Below are positions 7,141-15,396 of a stretch of 31,536 bases of DNA, in pieces; the stretch's first letter is position 1, and every line of letters begins with the position of its first letter. The notes beneath the pieces were generated by a model. That model was given only the letters and a program-made list of their open reading frames with translations, had not been told where the DNA came from and searched no databases. The translations under genes were made by a program, and so were the position numbers. This DNA comes from DYGA01 sp964540695 (GTDB lineage: Bacteria > Patescibacteriota > Patescibacteriia > S139-126): contig CAZINS010000010.1 of NCBI GenBank assembly GCA_964540695.1, forward strand, positions 1 to 31,536. Direction: 5' to 3'.

Positions 7141-8331
7141 ATGGCAGAAATGTTTGATCGCTCCAAAGAACACGTAAACGTCGGTACAATTGGTCACGTT
7201 GACCATGGTAAAACCACATTGACCGCCGCCATGTTGACAGTTCTTGGTGCCAAGGGTTTTGCGGCCCAAACAAAAACCGTTGACCAAATTGACAATGCTC
7301 CAGAAGAAAAAGAGCGTGGTATTACTATTGCCACAGCTCACGTTGAATACCAAAGTGAAAAAAGACATTATGCACACGTTGACTGTCCAGGACACGCTGA
7401 TTATGTAAAAAACATGATTACCGGAGCAGCTCAGATGGATGGCGCTATTTTAGTGGTAGCAGCTACTGATGGCCCAATGCCTCAAACCAGAGAACATATT
7501 TTACTTGCTAAACAAGTAGGTGTGCCTTATATTGTGGTATTTTTAAACAAAACTGATCAAGTTGACGACCCAGAATTGATTGATTTAGTAGAAGAAGAAG
7601 TCAGAGATTTATTGAAAAAATATGAATTTCCAGGAGATAAGGCTCCTATTATCAGAGGTAGTGCTTTGAAAGCGTTGGAAAATCCCAATGACGAAGCAGC
7701 TTCTAAACCAATTATGGACTTAGTTAAAGCTTTGGATGAATATATTCCTACTCCAGTTAGAGAAATTGATAAACCATTTTTAATGCCAATTGAAGATATC
7801 TTTTCAATTGAAGGTCGTGGTACAGTAGTAACCGGTAGAATTGAACGTGGTATTGTCAAAGTAAATGAAGAAGTAGAAATTGTTGGACTTAAAGATACTC
7901 AAAAAACAACTGTAACTGGTATAGAAATGTTCAATAAAACTTTAGATCAAGGTCAAGCTGGAGATAATGCTGGTATTTTGTTACGGGGTGTGAAAAAAGA
8001 AGATGTGGAAAGAGGTCAGGTTTTATGTAAGCCAGGCTCAATTACTCCTCATACAGAATTTGAGACCGAAGTTTATATTCTTTCCAAAGAAGAAGGTGGT
8101 AGACATACCCCATTCTTCAAAGGTTATAAACCACAGTTTTATATTAGAACTACTGATGTAACCGGTGATGTTATTTTGCCAGAAGGTACTGAAATGGTAA
8201 TGCCTGGTGACACAGTTAATTTAAAAGTAACCTTGATTTCACCAGTAGCTATGGAAGAAAAAATGAGATTTGCTATTCGCGAAGGTGGTAGAACAGTTGG
8301 TGCTGGTGCGGTAACTAAGATTATAAAATAA
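7141..8331 (+). CDS. tuf: Translation elongation factor Tu
   Basis: 396 residues, full length. This GTPase delivers aminoacyl-tRNA to the ribosome. G1 is GHVDHGKTT (residues 18-26), switch I has ERGITI, G3 is DCPGHADY, and G4 is NKTD where most bacteria have NKCD. G5 is SALKAL. Domains 2 and 3 follow with GRIERG and the C-terminal REGGRTVGAGAVTKI. It is the only tuf in the window, has its own promoter, and is one of the few genes here with a clear Shine-Dalgarno (AGAGGT), consistent with very high expression. Confidence 0.99.
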   Translation: MAEMFDRSKEHVNVGTIGHVDHGKTTLTAAMLTVLGAKGFAAQTKTVDQIDNAPEEKERGITIATAHVEYQSEKRHYAHVDCPGHADYVKNMITGAAQMDGAILVVAATDGPMPQTREHILLAKQVGVPYIVVFLNKTDQVDDPELIDLVEEEVRDLLKKYEFPGDKAPIIRGSALKALENPNDEAASKPIMDLVKALDEYIPTPVREIDKPFLMPIEDIFSIEGRGTVVTGRIERGIVKVNEEVEIVGLKDTQKTTVTGIEMFNKTLDQGQAGDNAGILLRGVKKEDVERGQVLCKPGSITPHTEFETEVYILSKEEGGRHTPFFKGYKPQFYIRTTDVTGDVILPEGTEMVMPGDTVNLKVTLISPVAMEEKMRFAIREGGRTVGAGAVTKIIK

Positions 8332-8345
8332 TTGATTACACTGAT

Positions 8346-8367
8346 TCCCGCCAAGTGATTGGCGGGA
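8346..8367 (+). promoter_or_regulatory. GC-rich hairpin between tuf and rpsJ
   Basis: TCCCGCCA (8346-8353) pairs with TGGCGGGA (8360-8367) around an AGTGAT loop. No T run follows, so it is unlikely to be an efficient terminator. It may protect the tuf mRNA 3' end or partly decouple rpsJ expression. Confidence 0.6.
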
Positions 8368-8406
8368 TTAACGTGGAATTAATAAATAAGAGTATTGCTA
8401 AAAAGT

Positions 8407-8760
8407 ATGATAGAACAAAAAACTAAGAAAGTTTCAATGGTCAATGAAGAGGAAGTAAAACCTCGGATACGGATTAAAATTAAAGCTTATGATCATAAGA
8501 TTATTGATCAGGCAGCCAAAAAGATTATTGAGACAGCAGAAAGAAATGGTTCTACTGTAGTCGGACCAGTACCCTTGCCTACAGCCAAGAGAAAATTTAC
8601 AGTTTTGAATTCCACCTTTGTTCATAAAGATTCTCGCGATCAGTATGAAATGCGTATTCATAAGCGTTTGATTGATATTAGTCAGCCAAACGCCAAAACA
8701 GTTGAAGCGCTTTCTAGTTTAAATTTACCGGCGGGAGTTGATATTGAAATAAAAATGTAG
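8407..8760 (+). CDS. rpsJ: Small ribosomal subunit protein S10
   Basis: S10 belongs to the 30S head and also acts as NusE in antitermination. The core RIRIKIKAYDHKIIDQAAKKI and the FVHKDSRDQYEMRIHKRLIDI region are conserved. I start at the ATG at 8407 (117 residues); a TTG at 8395 would add four residues, and an ATG at 8437 would give the more usual short N-terminus. With the 8407 start the protein has about 18 extra N-terminal residues (MIEQKTKKVSMVNEEEVKP) compared with E. coli. It is separated from the rest of the S10 operon by an unusual structured gap of 193 bases. Confidence 0.95.
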   Translation: MIEQKTKKVSMVNEEEVKPRIRIKIKAYDHKIIDQAAKKIIETAERNGSTVVGPVPLPTAKRKFTVLNSTFVHKDSRDQYEMRIHKRLIDISQPNAKTVEALSSLNLPAGVDIEIKM

Positions 8761-8767
8761 CACTATC

Positions 8768-8941
8768 ATCTGATAAAGGTCCCCAGCGGAAACCTATCAG
8801 ATAGTAGTTAGTTATATATAAAGAAAGGATTAACATTTTAAAAAAATTTGAGAACAATTAAAGTTTGTTTCTCAAAACCGATTCCGCGTTTAACTCTTAT
8901 TAGTAGGGGTTAGTCGTGGGAGCGGTTTTTACTTATCCCAC
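8768..8941 (+). promoter_or_regulatory. Structured rpsJ-rplC leader with alternative hairpins
   Basis: Four helices can be read. ATCTGATA (8768-8775) pairs with TATCAGAT (8795-8802), extended by GGT/ACC. TTTGAGAA (8847-8854) pairs with TTCTCAAA (8869-8876). AAAACCG (8874-8880) pairs with CGGTTTT (8923-8929), continued inward by TTCC/GGGA, GCG/CGT and AACTC/GGGTT pairs and followed by a T run, so it is terminator-like. GTGGGA (8916-8921) can instead pair with TCCCAC (8936-8941), which breaks that hairpin. This resembles an attenuator for the rplC-secY run. In E. coli the S10-operon control by L4 acts upstream of rpsJ; here the candidate site lies after rpsJ. Confidence 0.55.
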
Positions 8942-8953
8942 AATTTATTTCAC

Positions 8954-9799
8954 ATGGAAAATAAAAAAGAAAAATTTATAATTGGCATAAAACGCGGCAT
9001 GACACAGCTATTTTTAGACAATGGAGAAGCTGTACCAGTTACTATAGTTGCCGCCGGACCCTGCCAAATAGCTCAGATTAAAACCAAAACCAATGATGGT
9101 TATCAAGCGGTGCAGTTGAGTTATGGACAGAAACGCAAACAAACTAAATCATTACTCGGACATTTAAAAGGTTTATTACAGAACCGATATTTAGCAGAAT
9201 TTAAAGTTTCAGATGAAGAATTATTGCTTAAATATAAACGAGGTTTAGAAATTAGAGTAGATAGTTTTAAAGAAGGAGATTTAGTAAAAGTGTCAGGTAC
9301 CAGTAAAGGAAAAGGATTTCAAGGTGTAGTTAAACGTCATGGTTTTCATGGTAGTCCCGCCACTCATGGGCATAAAGATCAATTACGCATGCCCGGTTCT
9401 ATTGGCGCTGGTGGCGTTCAACACGTATTAAAAGGTACTAAAATGGGGGGACGTATGGGGCATGATCAAGTTACCGTAGCTAATTTAGAAATAGTTAAGA
9501 TAGATCAGACAGAAAATTTATTTTATATCAAAGGTGCCTTGCCTGGTATTCGTGGCGGTATGTTGAAGATTTATGGTACTGGAGATTTGGTTTTACATGA
9601 ACCAACAGCTACCCCAGAAGTGGAATCAGAAAATAAGGAAGTTAAATCAGAAATTAAGACTGAACAAAGTAAACAAACAGTAGATCAAGAAAAAAATGAT
9701 ATTTCCACTGAAGTTAAAAAAGAAGATAAAGTAAAAGTAGCTGAAAGTATTGAGCCAGTGGTTACTACTGAAGAAAATAAAGAAAAAACTGATAAATAA
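8954..9799 (+). CDS. rplC: Large ribosomal subunit protein L3 with long charged tail
   Basis: 281 residues against about 210 in E. coli. Residues 8-215 are the L3 fold, with GIKRGMTQLF, the SKGKGFQGVVKRHGF motif and the PGSIGAG-GTKMGGRMG loop that reaches toward the peptidyl transferase centre. Residues 216-281 are an added Lys/Glu/Thr-rich, low-complexity tail (for example KEVKSEIKTEQSKQ) that is probably disordered. It begins the rplC-secY run after a structured leader. No Shine-Dalgarno is visible before the ATG. Confidence 0.98.
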   Translation: MENKKEKFIIGIKRGMTQLFLDNGEAVPVTIVAAGPCQIAQIKTKTNDGYQAVQLSYGQKRKQTKSLLGHLKGLLQNRYLAEFKVSDEELLLKYKRGLEIRVDSFKEGDLVKVSGTSKGKGFQGVVKRHGFHGSPATHGHKDQLRMPGSIGAGGVQHVLKGTKMGGRMGHDQVTVANLEIVKIDQTENLFYIKGALPGIRGGMLKIYGTGDLVLHEPTATPEVESENKEVKSEIKTEQSKQTVDQEKNDISTEVKKEDKVKVAESIEPVVTTEENKEKTDK

Positions 9800-9802
9800 T
9801 TT

Positions 9803-10441
9803 ATGGCCAAGGTAAAAGTTTACAATCAAGCTGGTAAAGAATTAAAGGATGTTACTTTGCATGACAAGGTTTTTGCTATGACTATCAAACCTGCTTTAGT
9901 AGCCGAGGTAGCTGTTGCTATGTTAGCCAATCAAAGACAACCTTATGCTCATACTAAAGGTAGAAGTGATGTTAGGGGTGGTGGCAGAAAGCCATGGAAA
10001 CAAAAAGGTACTGGTCGAGCCAGACATGGTTCAATTAGATCACCTTTATGGATTGGTGGTGGCGTTACTTTTGGACCAACTAAAGATAAAAATTTTTCCA
10101 AAAAAATTAATAAAAAAGTCAAAGCCAATGCTTTACGGATGGCTTTAACTGATCGAGCTAAACAAGATAGTATAATAATTTTTGATGATATTAAATTCAA
10201 GGAAATTAAAACCAAAGTTTTAGCTGATTGGTTAAAAATAAAACCATTAGCTGATAAAAAAATTCTAATAGTTTTAAATCGTTTTGATAAAAATATAGAT
10301 CGTTCTGCCAGAAATATTTCTCGAATAAAAGTTGTTTCTCTGGCTTCTTTAAATTTATTGGATGTATTGGCTTTTCCTTATTTGGTATTAACTGAAAGTG
10401 CTTTAGATAATTTGATCAAGAAATATAATACAGTTATATGA
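9803..10441 (+). CDS. rplD: Large ribosomal subunit protein L4
   Basis: 212 residues. It lines the nascent peptide exit tunnel through an extended loop, seen here as KGRSDVRGGGRKPWKQKGTG followed by RARHGSIRSPLW. The C-terminal globular part is normal. In E. coli L4 is also the repressor of the S10 operon, relevant because a foldable leader lies before rplC. Only three bases separate it from rplC, and its TGA stop overlaps the rplW start in an ATGA arrangement, implying translational coupling. Confidence 0.98.
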   Translation: MAKVKVYNQAGKELKDVTLHDKVFAMTIKPALVAEVAVAMLANQRQPYAHTKGRSDVRGGGRKPWKQKGTGRARHGSIRSPLWIGGGVTFGPTKDKNFSKKINKKVKANALRMALTDRAKQDSIIIFDDIKFKEIKTKVLADWLKIKPLADKKILIVLNRFDKNIDRSARNISRIKVVSLASLNLLDVLAFPYLVLTESALDNLIKKYNTVI

Positions 10442-10857
10442 GTATAAAAGATTTATTTGCTAAACAAAATCAAACCAAACAGTCTAAACCAAAAACTGCT
10501 GTTTCAGCTAAACCAAAAACAGACGAAAAAAAGACGGTTGCTAAGGATGTATCAATAACTAAAAATACTGCTTTATTTTCTCATCGAGTTTTATTGAAAC
10601 CATTGGTAACAGAAAAAGGTGCCAAACAAACTGAACAAAATAAATATTTTTTCATGGTGTCAGATAAAGCCAATAAAATAATGGTTAAGCAAGCAATAGT
10701 TGAAACTTATGGTATTTGGCCAGTAGCTGTTAATATTTTAAGAATAAAAGGTAAAAAAGTCAGATTTGGTCGCCGTGAAGGCGCACGTAAAGATTGGAAA
10801 AAAGCAGTAATTACCTTACCACAAGGTAAAAGTATTGATGTTTATAAAGGAGTATAA
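10438..10857 (+). CDS. rplW: Large ribosomal subunit protein L23 with N-terminal extension
   Basis: 139 residues. It sits at the tunnel exit, where trigger factor and SRP dock. The core begins near residue 47 (HRVLLKPLVTEKGAKQTEQN) and runs to the end, with the GKKVRFGRREGARKDWKKA loop. The first 46 residues are a Lys/Thr/Gln-rich extension absent from E. coli L23. The start is fixed by the ATGA overlap with rplD. The last codons contain the Shine-Dalgarno used by rplB. Confidence 0.97.
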   Translation: MSIKDLFAKQNQTKQSKPKTAVSAKPKTDEKKTVAKDVSITKNTALFSHRVLLKPLVTEKGAKQTEQNKYFFMVSDKANKIMVKQAIVETYGIWPVAVNILRIKGKKVRFGRREGARKDWKKAVITLPQGKSIDVYKGV

Positions 10858-10859
10858 TT

Positions 10860-11693
10860 ATGGCAATTATTAAATACAAACCAACTTCACCTGGACGTAG
10901 ACTTTCTTCTGTTAACAAGCAGTCAGTAGTTAAAGCTGGTTTAAAAAAATTACGAGTTAAAAAAATTAGAACCACCGGACGTAATAATCAAGGAATAATA
11001 ACCATCAGACATCGTGGCGGTGGCGTTAAACAACACTATCGTTTAGTCGATTTTAAAAGAGATAAATTTGATGTTCCAGCCAAAGTTGTTGAATTATGTT
11101 ATGATCCTAACCGTAGTGCCAATTTAGCTTTATTACAATATACAGATGGTGAAAAGCGTTATATTATTGCTCCTGAAGGTTTACAAATCGGTCAAAAGTT
11201 AATTTCTAGTCAAAAGATGTTGGAAATAAAAATAGGTAATAACATGCCGTTACAGTTTATTCCTGACGGACAAGCGGTAAATAATGTTGAACTGTATGTT
11301 GGTGGTGGAGCAAAATTAGGACGTTCAGCTGGAAATATTATAGTATTAATGGCTAAAGAAAATGGTTTTGCTCAGTTGAAAATGCCATCAGGTGAAGTTC
11401 GTTTAGTTCCTGACGGTTGTCGAGCTACTATTGGTGCTGTTAGTAATAATGAACATAGAAATATACGTTGGGGTAAGGCTGGACGAATGCGTTATCGTAA
11501 CATCAAACCAACAGTTAGAGGTAAAGCTATGAATCCAGTCGATCATCCGCACGGTGGTGGTGAAGGCAATCAACCGATTGGTTTGAAACATCCTAAAACT
11601 CCTTGGGGCAAGCCAGCTCTGGGTGTGAGAACAAGAAAGAAAAAAAATAGTAATCGTTTGATTATCAAACGAAGAGGATCTAAGAAAAAATAA
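10860..11693 (+). CDS. rplB: Large ribosomal subunit protein L2
   Basis: 277 residues, a normal length. It binds 23S rRNA near the peptidyl transferase centre. The RNA-binding core (GRNNQGIITIRHRGGGVKQH) and the C-terminal NPVDHPHGGGEGN motif with its conserved His are intact, followed by a basic tail. AAAGGAG seven bases before the ATG makes this one of the few operon genes with a clear Shine-Dalgarno. Confidence 0.99.
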   Translation: MAIIKYKPTSPGRRLSSVNKQSVVKAGLKKLRVKKIRTTGRNNQGIITIRHRGGGVKQHYRLVDFKRDKFDVPAKVVELCYDPNRSANLALLQYTDGEKRYIIAPEGLQIGQKLISSQKMLEIKIGNNMPLQFIPDGQAVNNVELYVGGGAKLGRSAGNIIVLMAKENGFAQLKMPSGEVRLVPDGCRATIGAVSNNEHRNIRWGKAGRMRYRNIKPTVRGKAMNPVDHPHGGGEGNQPIGLKHPKTPWGKPALGVRTRKKKNSNRLIIKRRGSKKK

Positions 11694-11702
11694 TAAATTT
11701 AT

Positions 11703-12002
11703 ATGAGTAGAAGTTTAAAAAAAGGACCATTTATTGATGAAAAGCTATTGAAAAAAATGGCTAAAGCCAAACAAAGTGGTGATAAAAAACCCATTAAGAC
11801 TTGGTCTAGAGATTCAATGATTGTGCCGGAAATGGTAGGTTTTAATTTTGCAGTGCATAATGGAAAAAGTCACTTACCAGTTTTTGTAGTAGAAAATATG
11901 GTAGGACATAAATTGGGTGAATTTGCTCCTACCAGAAAATTTTATAAACACGGTGGTAAAATGCAAAAAGAACAGGAAAAAGCTGCCGTTGAAACTAAAT
12001 AA
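11703..12002 (+). CDS. rpsS: Small ribosomal subunit protein S19
   Basis: 99 residues. It forms a complex with S13 in the 30S head near the A-site tRNA. MSRSLKKGPFIDEKLLKK, the TWSRDSMIVPEMVGF segment and the GHKLGEFAPTRKFYKHGG motif are diagnostic. It lies 9 bases after rplB with no visible Shine-Dalgarno. Confidence 0.98.
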   Translation: MSRSLKKGPFIDEKLLKKMAKAKQSGDKKPIKTWSRDSMIVPEMVGFNFAVHNGKSHLPVFVVENMVGHKLGEFAPTRKFYKHGGKMQKEQEKAAVETK

Positions 12003-12005
12003 TTT

Positions 12006-12542
12006 ATGGACAAACAAACAGTTAAAGCAGTATTAAGATATGCCCGTCTTTCTCCGCGTAAAGCCAGAATGATAGCTGCTTTAGTGCGTGGAAAAAAAGT
12101 GACGGTGGCACAAGCGCAATTGAAATGGCAAAGTGGAAAAGTTAGTCCAGTATTGCTAAAGTTATTAAATAGCGCTGTAGCTAATGCTGTTCATAACAGT
12201 AAATTTGATAAAGAAGATTTAATAGTCAAATCACTAACTGTCGATAGTGGCCCAGTTTTGAAAAGATTTACTCCCAAAGCATTTGGTCGAGCCACTCCAA
12301 TTAGAAAACCTACTAGTCATATTACGATAGTTTTATTTAGCACCAAACAACCAGTTAAGAAAGCTAAAGTCAAAGATGAAAATAAAGATGAAAAAGTTGA
12401 TGCCAAGACAGCAACTGATGAAAAAAAGATTGATCAAAAAAATAAAATAAACAATGTGAATAAACCCGTTTTATCGGTCAATAGAGGTAAAAAATTGAGT
12501 GCCAATAAACCGGTGACTAAGACAAATAAGCAAAAAGTATAA
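12006..12542 (+). CDS. rplV: Large ribosomal subunit protein L22 with C-terminal extension
   Basis: 178 residues against about 110 in E. coli. Residues 1-112 are the L22 fold (YARLSPRKARMIAALVRGKK, then the beta-hairpin region FGRATPIRKPTSHITIVL that lines the exit tunnel). Residues 113-178 are a Lys/Asn/Asp-rich, probably disordered tail. The start is three bases after the rpsS stop. Confidence 0.97.
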   Translation: MDKQTVKAVLRYARLSPRKARMIAALVRGKKVTVAQAQLKWQSGKVSPVLLKLLNSAVANAVHNSKFDKEDLIVKSLTVDSGPVLKRFTPKAFGRATPIRKPTSHITIVLFSTKQPVKKAKVKDENKDEKVDAKTATDEKKIDQKNKINNVNKPVLSVNRGKKLSANKPVTKTNKQKV

Positions 12543-12546
12543 ATTT

Positions 12547-13209
12547 ATGGGACAGAAAGTAAATCCAAAAATATTTCGTACTAATATCATTTTTACCTGG
12601 TCATCAAAATGGTTTAGTAAAAATAATTATGCTGAAAATTTACAGCAGGATATTAAATTACGTAAATTTTTACGTACTAAATTAAAAGAAGCAGCCTTAG
12701 CGAAAGTAGAAATTGAACGCTCAGTAGGTAAGTTGGATATAAATTTATATTCCGCAAAGCCAGGTTTAATAATTGGTAAGGGTGGTAAGGCAGTAGAGGA
12801 TTTAAAAAAAGAATTACAAAGAAAAATTATCCATAACCCTAAATTGCAAATAAATATAAATATCAAAGAAGTAGATAAACCAAATTTATCAGCCGAAATT
12901 ATGGTACAACAAATGGCTCAAGAAATAGAGAAGCGTGTACCATTTAGAAGAGTAATGAAAAGAACCATTGATATGATTTTAAAAGCCGGTGCTAAGGGTG
13001 TTAAAGTACAAGTGGCAGGTAGATTGAATGGCGCTGAAATTGCTCGTACTGAAACTTTGTCACAGGGTAAGATTCCTTTACATACTATGCGTGCCAATAT
13101 AGATTATTCTCGAGGGGTGGCAGTTACTACTTACGGCGCTATTGGTATTAAAGTTTGGATATACACTGGTGAAATATTTAAAGTTAAAGAACAAGAAATA
13201 AATAATTAA
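12547..13209 (+). CDS. rpsC: Small ribosomal subunit protein S3
   Basis: 220 residues. S3 lines the mRNA entry channel. MGQKVNPKIFR starts the protein. The KH domain carries PGLIIGKGGKAVEDLKKEL with the GKGG loop, and the C-terminal domain has GRLNGAEIARTE and VWIYTGEI. It lies four bases after rplV, with no Shine-Dalgarno. Confidence 0.98.
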   Translation: MGQKVNPKIFRTNIIFTWSSKWFSKNNYAENLQQDIKLRKFLRTKLKEAALAKVEIERSVGKLDINLYSAKPGLIIGKGGKAVEDLKKELQRKIIHNPKLQININIKEVDKPNLSAEIMVQQMAQEIEKRVPFRRVMKRTIDMILKAGAKGVKVQVAGRLNGAEIARTETLSQGKIPLHTMRANIDYSRGVAVTTYGAIGIKVWIYTGEIFKVKEQEINN

Positions 13210-13210
13210 T

Positions 13211-13621
13211 ATGTTAGCACCAAAAAAAGTAAAACATAGAAAATGGCAACGAGGACGGATTCGCGGCAATGCTACCAGTGGCGATCGTTTACATTTTGGT
13301 AGTTTTGGTTTAAAATCTCAGGAACCACGTTGGGTTAGTTCCAGACAGATTGAAGCTGCCCGAAGAGCTATGTCTCGATACGTACAACGTGGAGCAAAAA
13401 TTTGGATTAGAATATTTCCTGATAAACCAATTACCAGTAAAGGCAATGAAATTCCGATGGGAAAAGGTAAAGGCGTACCTGATCATTTTGTAGCCGTGGT
13501 TAAACCGGGTACGATGATTTTTGAAATGGAAGGTGTTGATGAAAAAACTGCTCGTGAGGCTATGAGACTAGCTGCTCATAAGCTACCTTGCAAAACTAAA
13601 TTTGTTACCAAAAATATATAA
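13211..13621 (+). CDS. rplP: Large ribosomal subunit protein L16
   Basis: 136 residues, a normal length. L16 positions A-site tRNA and is needed late in 50S assembly. MLAPKKVKHRKWQRGR, the EAARRAMSRYVQRGAKIWIR segment and the MGKGKGVPDHFVAVVKPG motif are diagnostic. One base separates it from rpsC, implying coupled translation. Confidence 0.98.
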   Translation: MLAPKKVKHRKWQRGRIRGNATSGDRLHFGSFGLKSQEPRWVSSRQIEAARRAMSRYVQRGAKIWIRIFPDKPITSKGNEIPMGKGKGVPDHFVAVVKPGTMIFEMEGVDEKTAREAMRLAAHKLPCKTKFVTKNI

Positions 13622-13624
13622 GTT

Positions 13625-13867
13625 ATGGAATTAAAAGATTTAAAAAATAAAAGTTTAGGTGAATTACAGAAATTATTAGCAGAAGAACGTGCGCGTTTAC
13701 GTGATTTGCGTTTTCAAGTTGCCGCCGAACAACATAAGCAGGTTCATGAATTAGGTCAAAGTAAAAAAACTATTGCTAGAATTTTGACATTGTTAAAACA
13801 AGAAAATAATAATTTATCTGCTAAAAAAGTTTCTTCAGAGCCGGTGGTTAAAAAAGAAATAAATTAA
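13625..13867 (+). CDS. rpmC: Large ribosomal subunit protein L29
   Basis: 80 residues, slightly longer than the usual 60-70 because of a short Lys/Asn/Ser-rich tail. It is a two-helix protein near the tunnel exit next to L23. MELKDLKNKSLGELQKLL and the LRDLRFQVAAEQ segment match the family; the usual RxxIARxxTxL helix is KKTIARILTLL here. Confidence 0.95.
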   Translation: MELKDLKNKSLGELQKLLAEERARLRDLRFQVAAEQHKQVHELGQSKKTIARILTLLKQENNNLSAKKVSSEPVVKKEIN

Positions 13868-13889
13868 ATCAAATATTAAGTTATTATAT

Positions 13890-14165
13890 ATGGTAGATGA
13901 AAAAAATAAGTCCAAGAAAAGTATAACCCGAAGTTTTAGAGGCGTGGTTATTTCAGCTGCGATGGATAAAACAGTGGTAGTTAAAGTCAATCAAGTTAAA
14001 ATTCATCCTAAGTATCGTAAACGTTTTCAAGTATCTAAAAAATATCACGCTCATGATTCTAAGAATGAATATAAAGTTGGTGATTTGGTGGTAATTGAAG
14101 AAATAAGACCGATATCCAAAACAAAAAAATGGAGAGTAGTAAGTAAAATAAATAAAACAGTATGA
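13890..14165 (+). CDS. rpsQ: Small ribosomal subunit protein S17
   Basis: 91 residues, an OB-fold primary binder of 16S rRNA. RSFRGVVISAAMDKTVVVKV, the KIHPKYRKRF segment and VGDLVVIEEIRPISKTKKW are diagnostic. The TGA stop overlaps the rplN ATG (ATGA), indicating coupling across the usual S10/spc operon boundary, so the two operons are fused here. Confidence 0.97.
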   Translation: MVDEKNKSKKSITRSFRGVVISAAMDKTVVVKVNQVKIHPKYRKRFQVSKKYHAHDSKNEYKVGDLVVIEEIRPISKTKKWRVVSKINKTV

Positions 14166-14533
14166 TTCAAGTAGGAACAAGATTAAAAGTAGCAGATAAT
14201 TCTGGCGCCAAAGAGGTGCAATGTATTAGAATACTAGGCGCTTCTTATCGTCGTTATGCTGGTATTGGTGATTTAATTATTGTAGCCACTAAAAATGCTC
14301 AACCTCATTCCCAAGTAAAAAAGGGTGAAGTTTTAACAGCAGTGGTAGTAAGAACCAAACAGAGTATTAAAAGAAAAGATGGTTCCGCCTTGCGTTTTGA
14401 TGAAAATGCTGTAGTAATTATTGATAAGAAATCAAAAGAACCAAAAGCATCCCGTATTTTTGGACCAGTGGCCAGAGAGTTACGCAATAAAGGTTTTATG
14501 AAAATAATATCATTAGCTCCAGAAGTATTATAA
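14162..14533 (+). CDS. rplN: Large ribosomal subunit protein L14
   Basis: 123 residues, a normal length. L14 lies at the subunit interface and forms an intersubunit bridge. MIQVGTRLKVADNSGAKEVQ, the RRYAGIGDLIIV strand and GPVARELRNKGFMKIISLAPEVL are diagnostic. It starts inside the rpsQ stop codon region. Confidence 0.98.
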   Translation: MIQVGTRLKVADNSGAKEVQCIRILGASYRRYAGIGDLIIVATKNAQPHSQVKKGEVLTAVVVRTKQSIKRKDGSALRFDENAVVIIDKKSKEPKASRIFGPVARELRNKGFMKIISLAPEVL

Positions 14534-14537
14534 ACAT

Positions 14538-14846
14538 ATGCAATTACAAAAGAACGACACAGTTAAAGTAATAACCGGTAAAGATAAAGGTAAGCAGGGC
14601 AAAATTACCCAGGTTTTTCCTGTGGAGAAAAAGATTGTAGTAGAGGGTGTTAATGCTTATAAAAAACATCTTAAACCTCGTAAACAAGGTGAAGGTGGAC
14701 AAATAATAGAATTTTTTGCTCCACTAAATATGAATAAAGTTCAGTTAATTTGCCCCAAATGTGGTAAACTTACCAGAATTGGTAAGCAGATAACACCTGA
14801 GGGTAAAAAAACAAGAGTTTGTAAAAAATGTAAAGCTAGTATTTAA
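14538..14846 (+). CDS. rplX: Large ribosomal subunit protein L24, zinc-binding form
   Basis: 102 residues. L24 starts 50S assembly. The KOW motif is DTVKVITGKDKGKQGKITQV near the N-terminus. The C-terminus keeps two CxxC pairs (C72/C75 and C95/C98) in the CPKCGK and CKKC motifs, so it is the zinc-binding form lost from E. coli L24. Confidence 0.98.
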   Translation: MQLQKNDTVKVITGKDKGKQGKITQVFPVEKKIVVEGVNAYKKHLKPRKQGEGGQIIEFFAPLNMNKVQLICPKCGKLTRIGKQITPEGKKTRVCKKCKASI

Positions 14847-14848
14847 AT

Positions 14849-15391
14849 ATGAATAAATTACAACAAGAATTTAATAAAACCATTAGACCAGCTTTATTTA
14901 AAGAGTTGGGTTTAAAGAGTATTATGGCTGTACCGCGTTTACAAAAAGTTGTTTTGAATGTAGGCGTGGGTAAAGGTTTAAAAGATGAAAAATATATTGA
15001 TGCAGTGGAGTCAACGATAATGCGTATTACCGGCCAGAAACCAATTCGAACCAAAGCCAAAAAATCTATTGCCGCCTTTAAAATTAGAGAAGGCAATACT
15101 GTTGGATTGAAGGTTACCTTGCGGGAAAAACGGATGTATGATTTTATAGAAAAGTTGATTAATGTAAGTTTACCCAGAGTACGTGATTTTCAAGGTTTAA
15201 AGGCCAACAGCTTTGATGGTCAAGGTAATTATACTTTGGGCATTAAAGAACATATAATTTTTCCTGAAATTAAAGCTGATGAAGTAGAAAATTTACATGG
15301 CTTGGAAATTGTGATTGTTACCACAACCAATGATGATGAGCTAGCAAAAAAATTATTAGCAGCTTTACATTTTCCTTTTAATAAAAAATAA
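14849..15391 (+). CDS. rplE: Large ribosomal subunit protein L5
   Basis: 180 residues, a normal length. L5 binds 5S rRNA in the central protuberance. VPRLQKVVLNVGVG, the ITGQKPIRTKAKKSIAAFKI region and the LPRVRDFQGL segment are diagnostic. It follows rplX after two bases. Confidence 0.98.
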   Translation: MNKLQQEFNKTIRPALFKELGLKSIMAVPRLQKVVLNVGVGKGLKDEKYIDAVESTIMRITGQKPIRTKAKKSIAAFKIREGNTVGLKVTLREKRMYDFIEKLINVSLPRVRDFQGLKANSFDGQGNYTLGIKEHIIFPEIKADEVENLHGLEIVIVTTTNDDELAKKLLAALHFPFNKK

Positions 15392-15396
15392 ATTTT

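Noticed and set aside
8346..8367. Terminator after tuf
   Set aside because: The hairpin is strong, but no T tract follows it, so intrinsic termination is unlikely.
8395..8406. TTG start for rpsJ
   Set aside because: It would add only four residues; the ATG at 8407 is a better start codon and no ribosome binding site favours the TTG.
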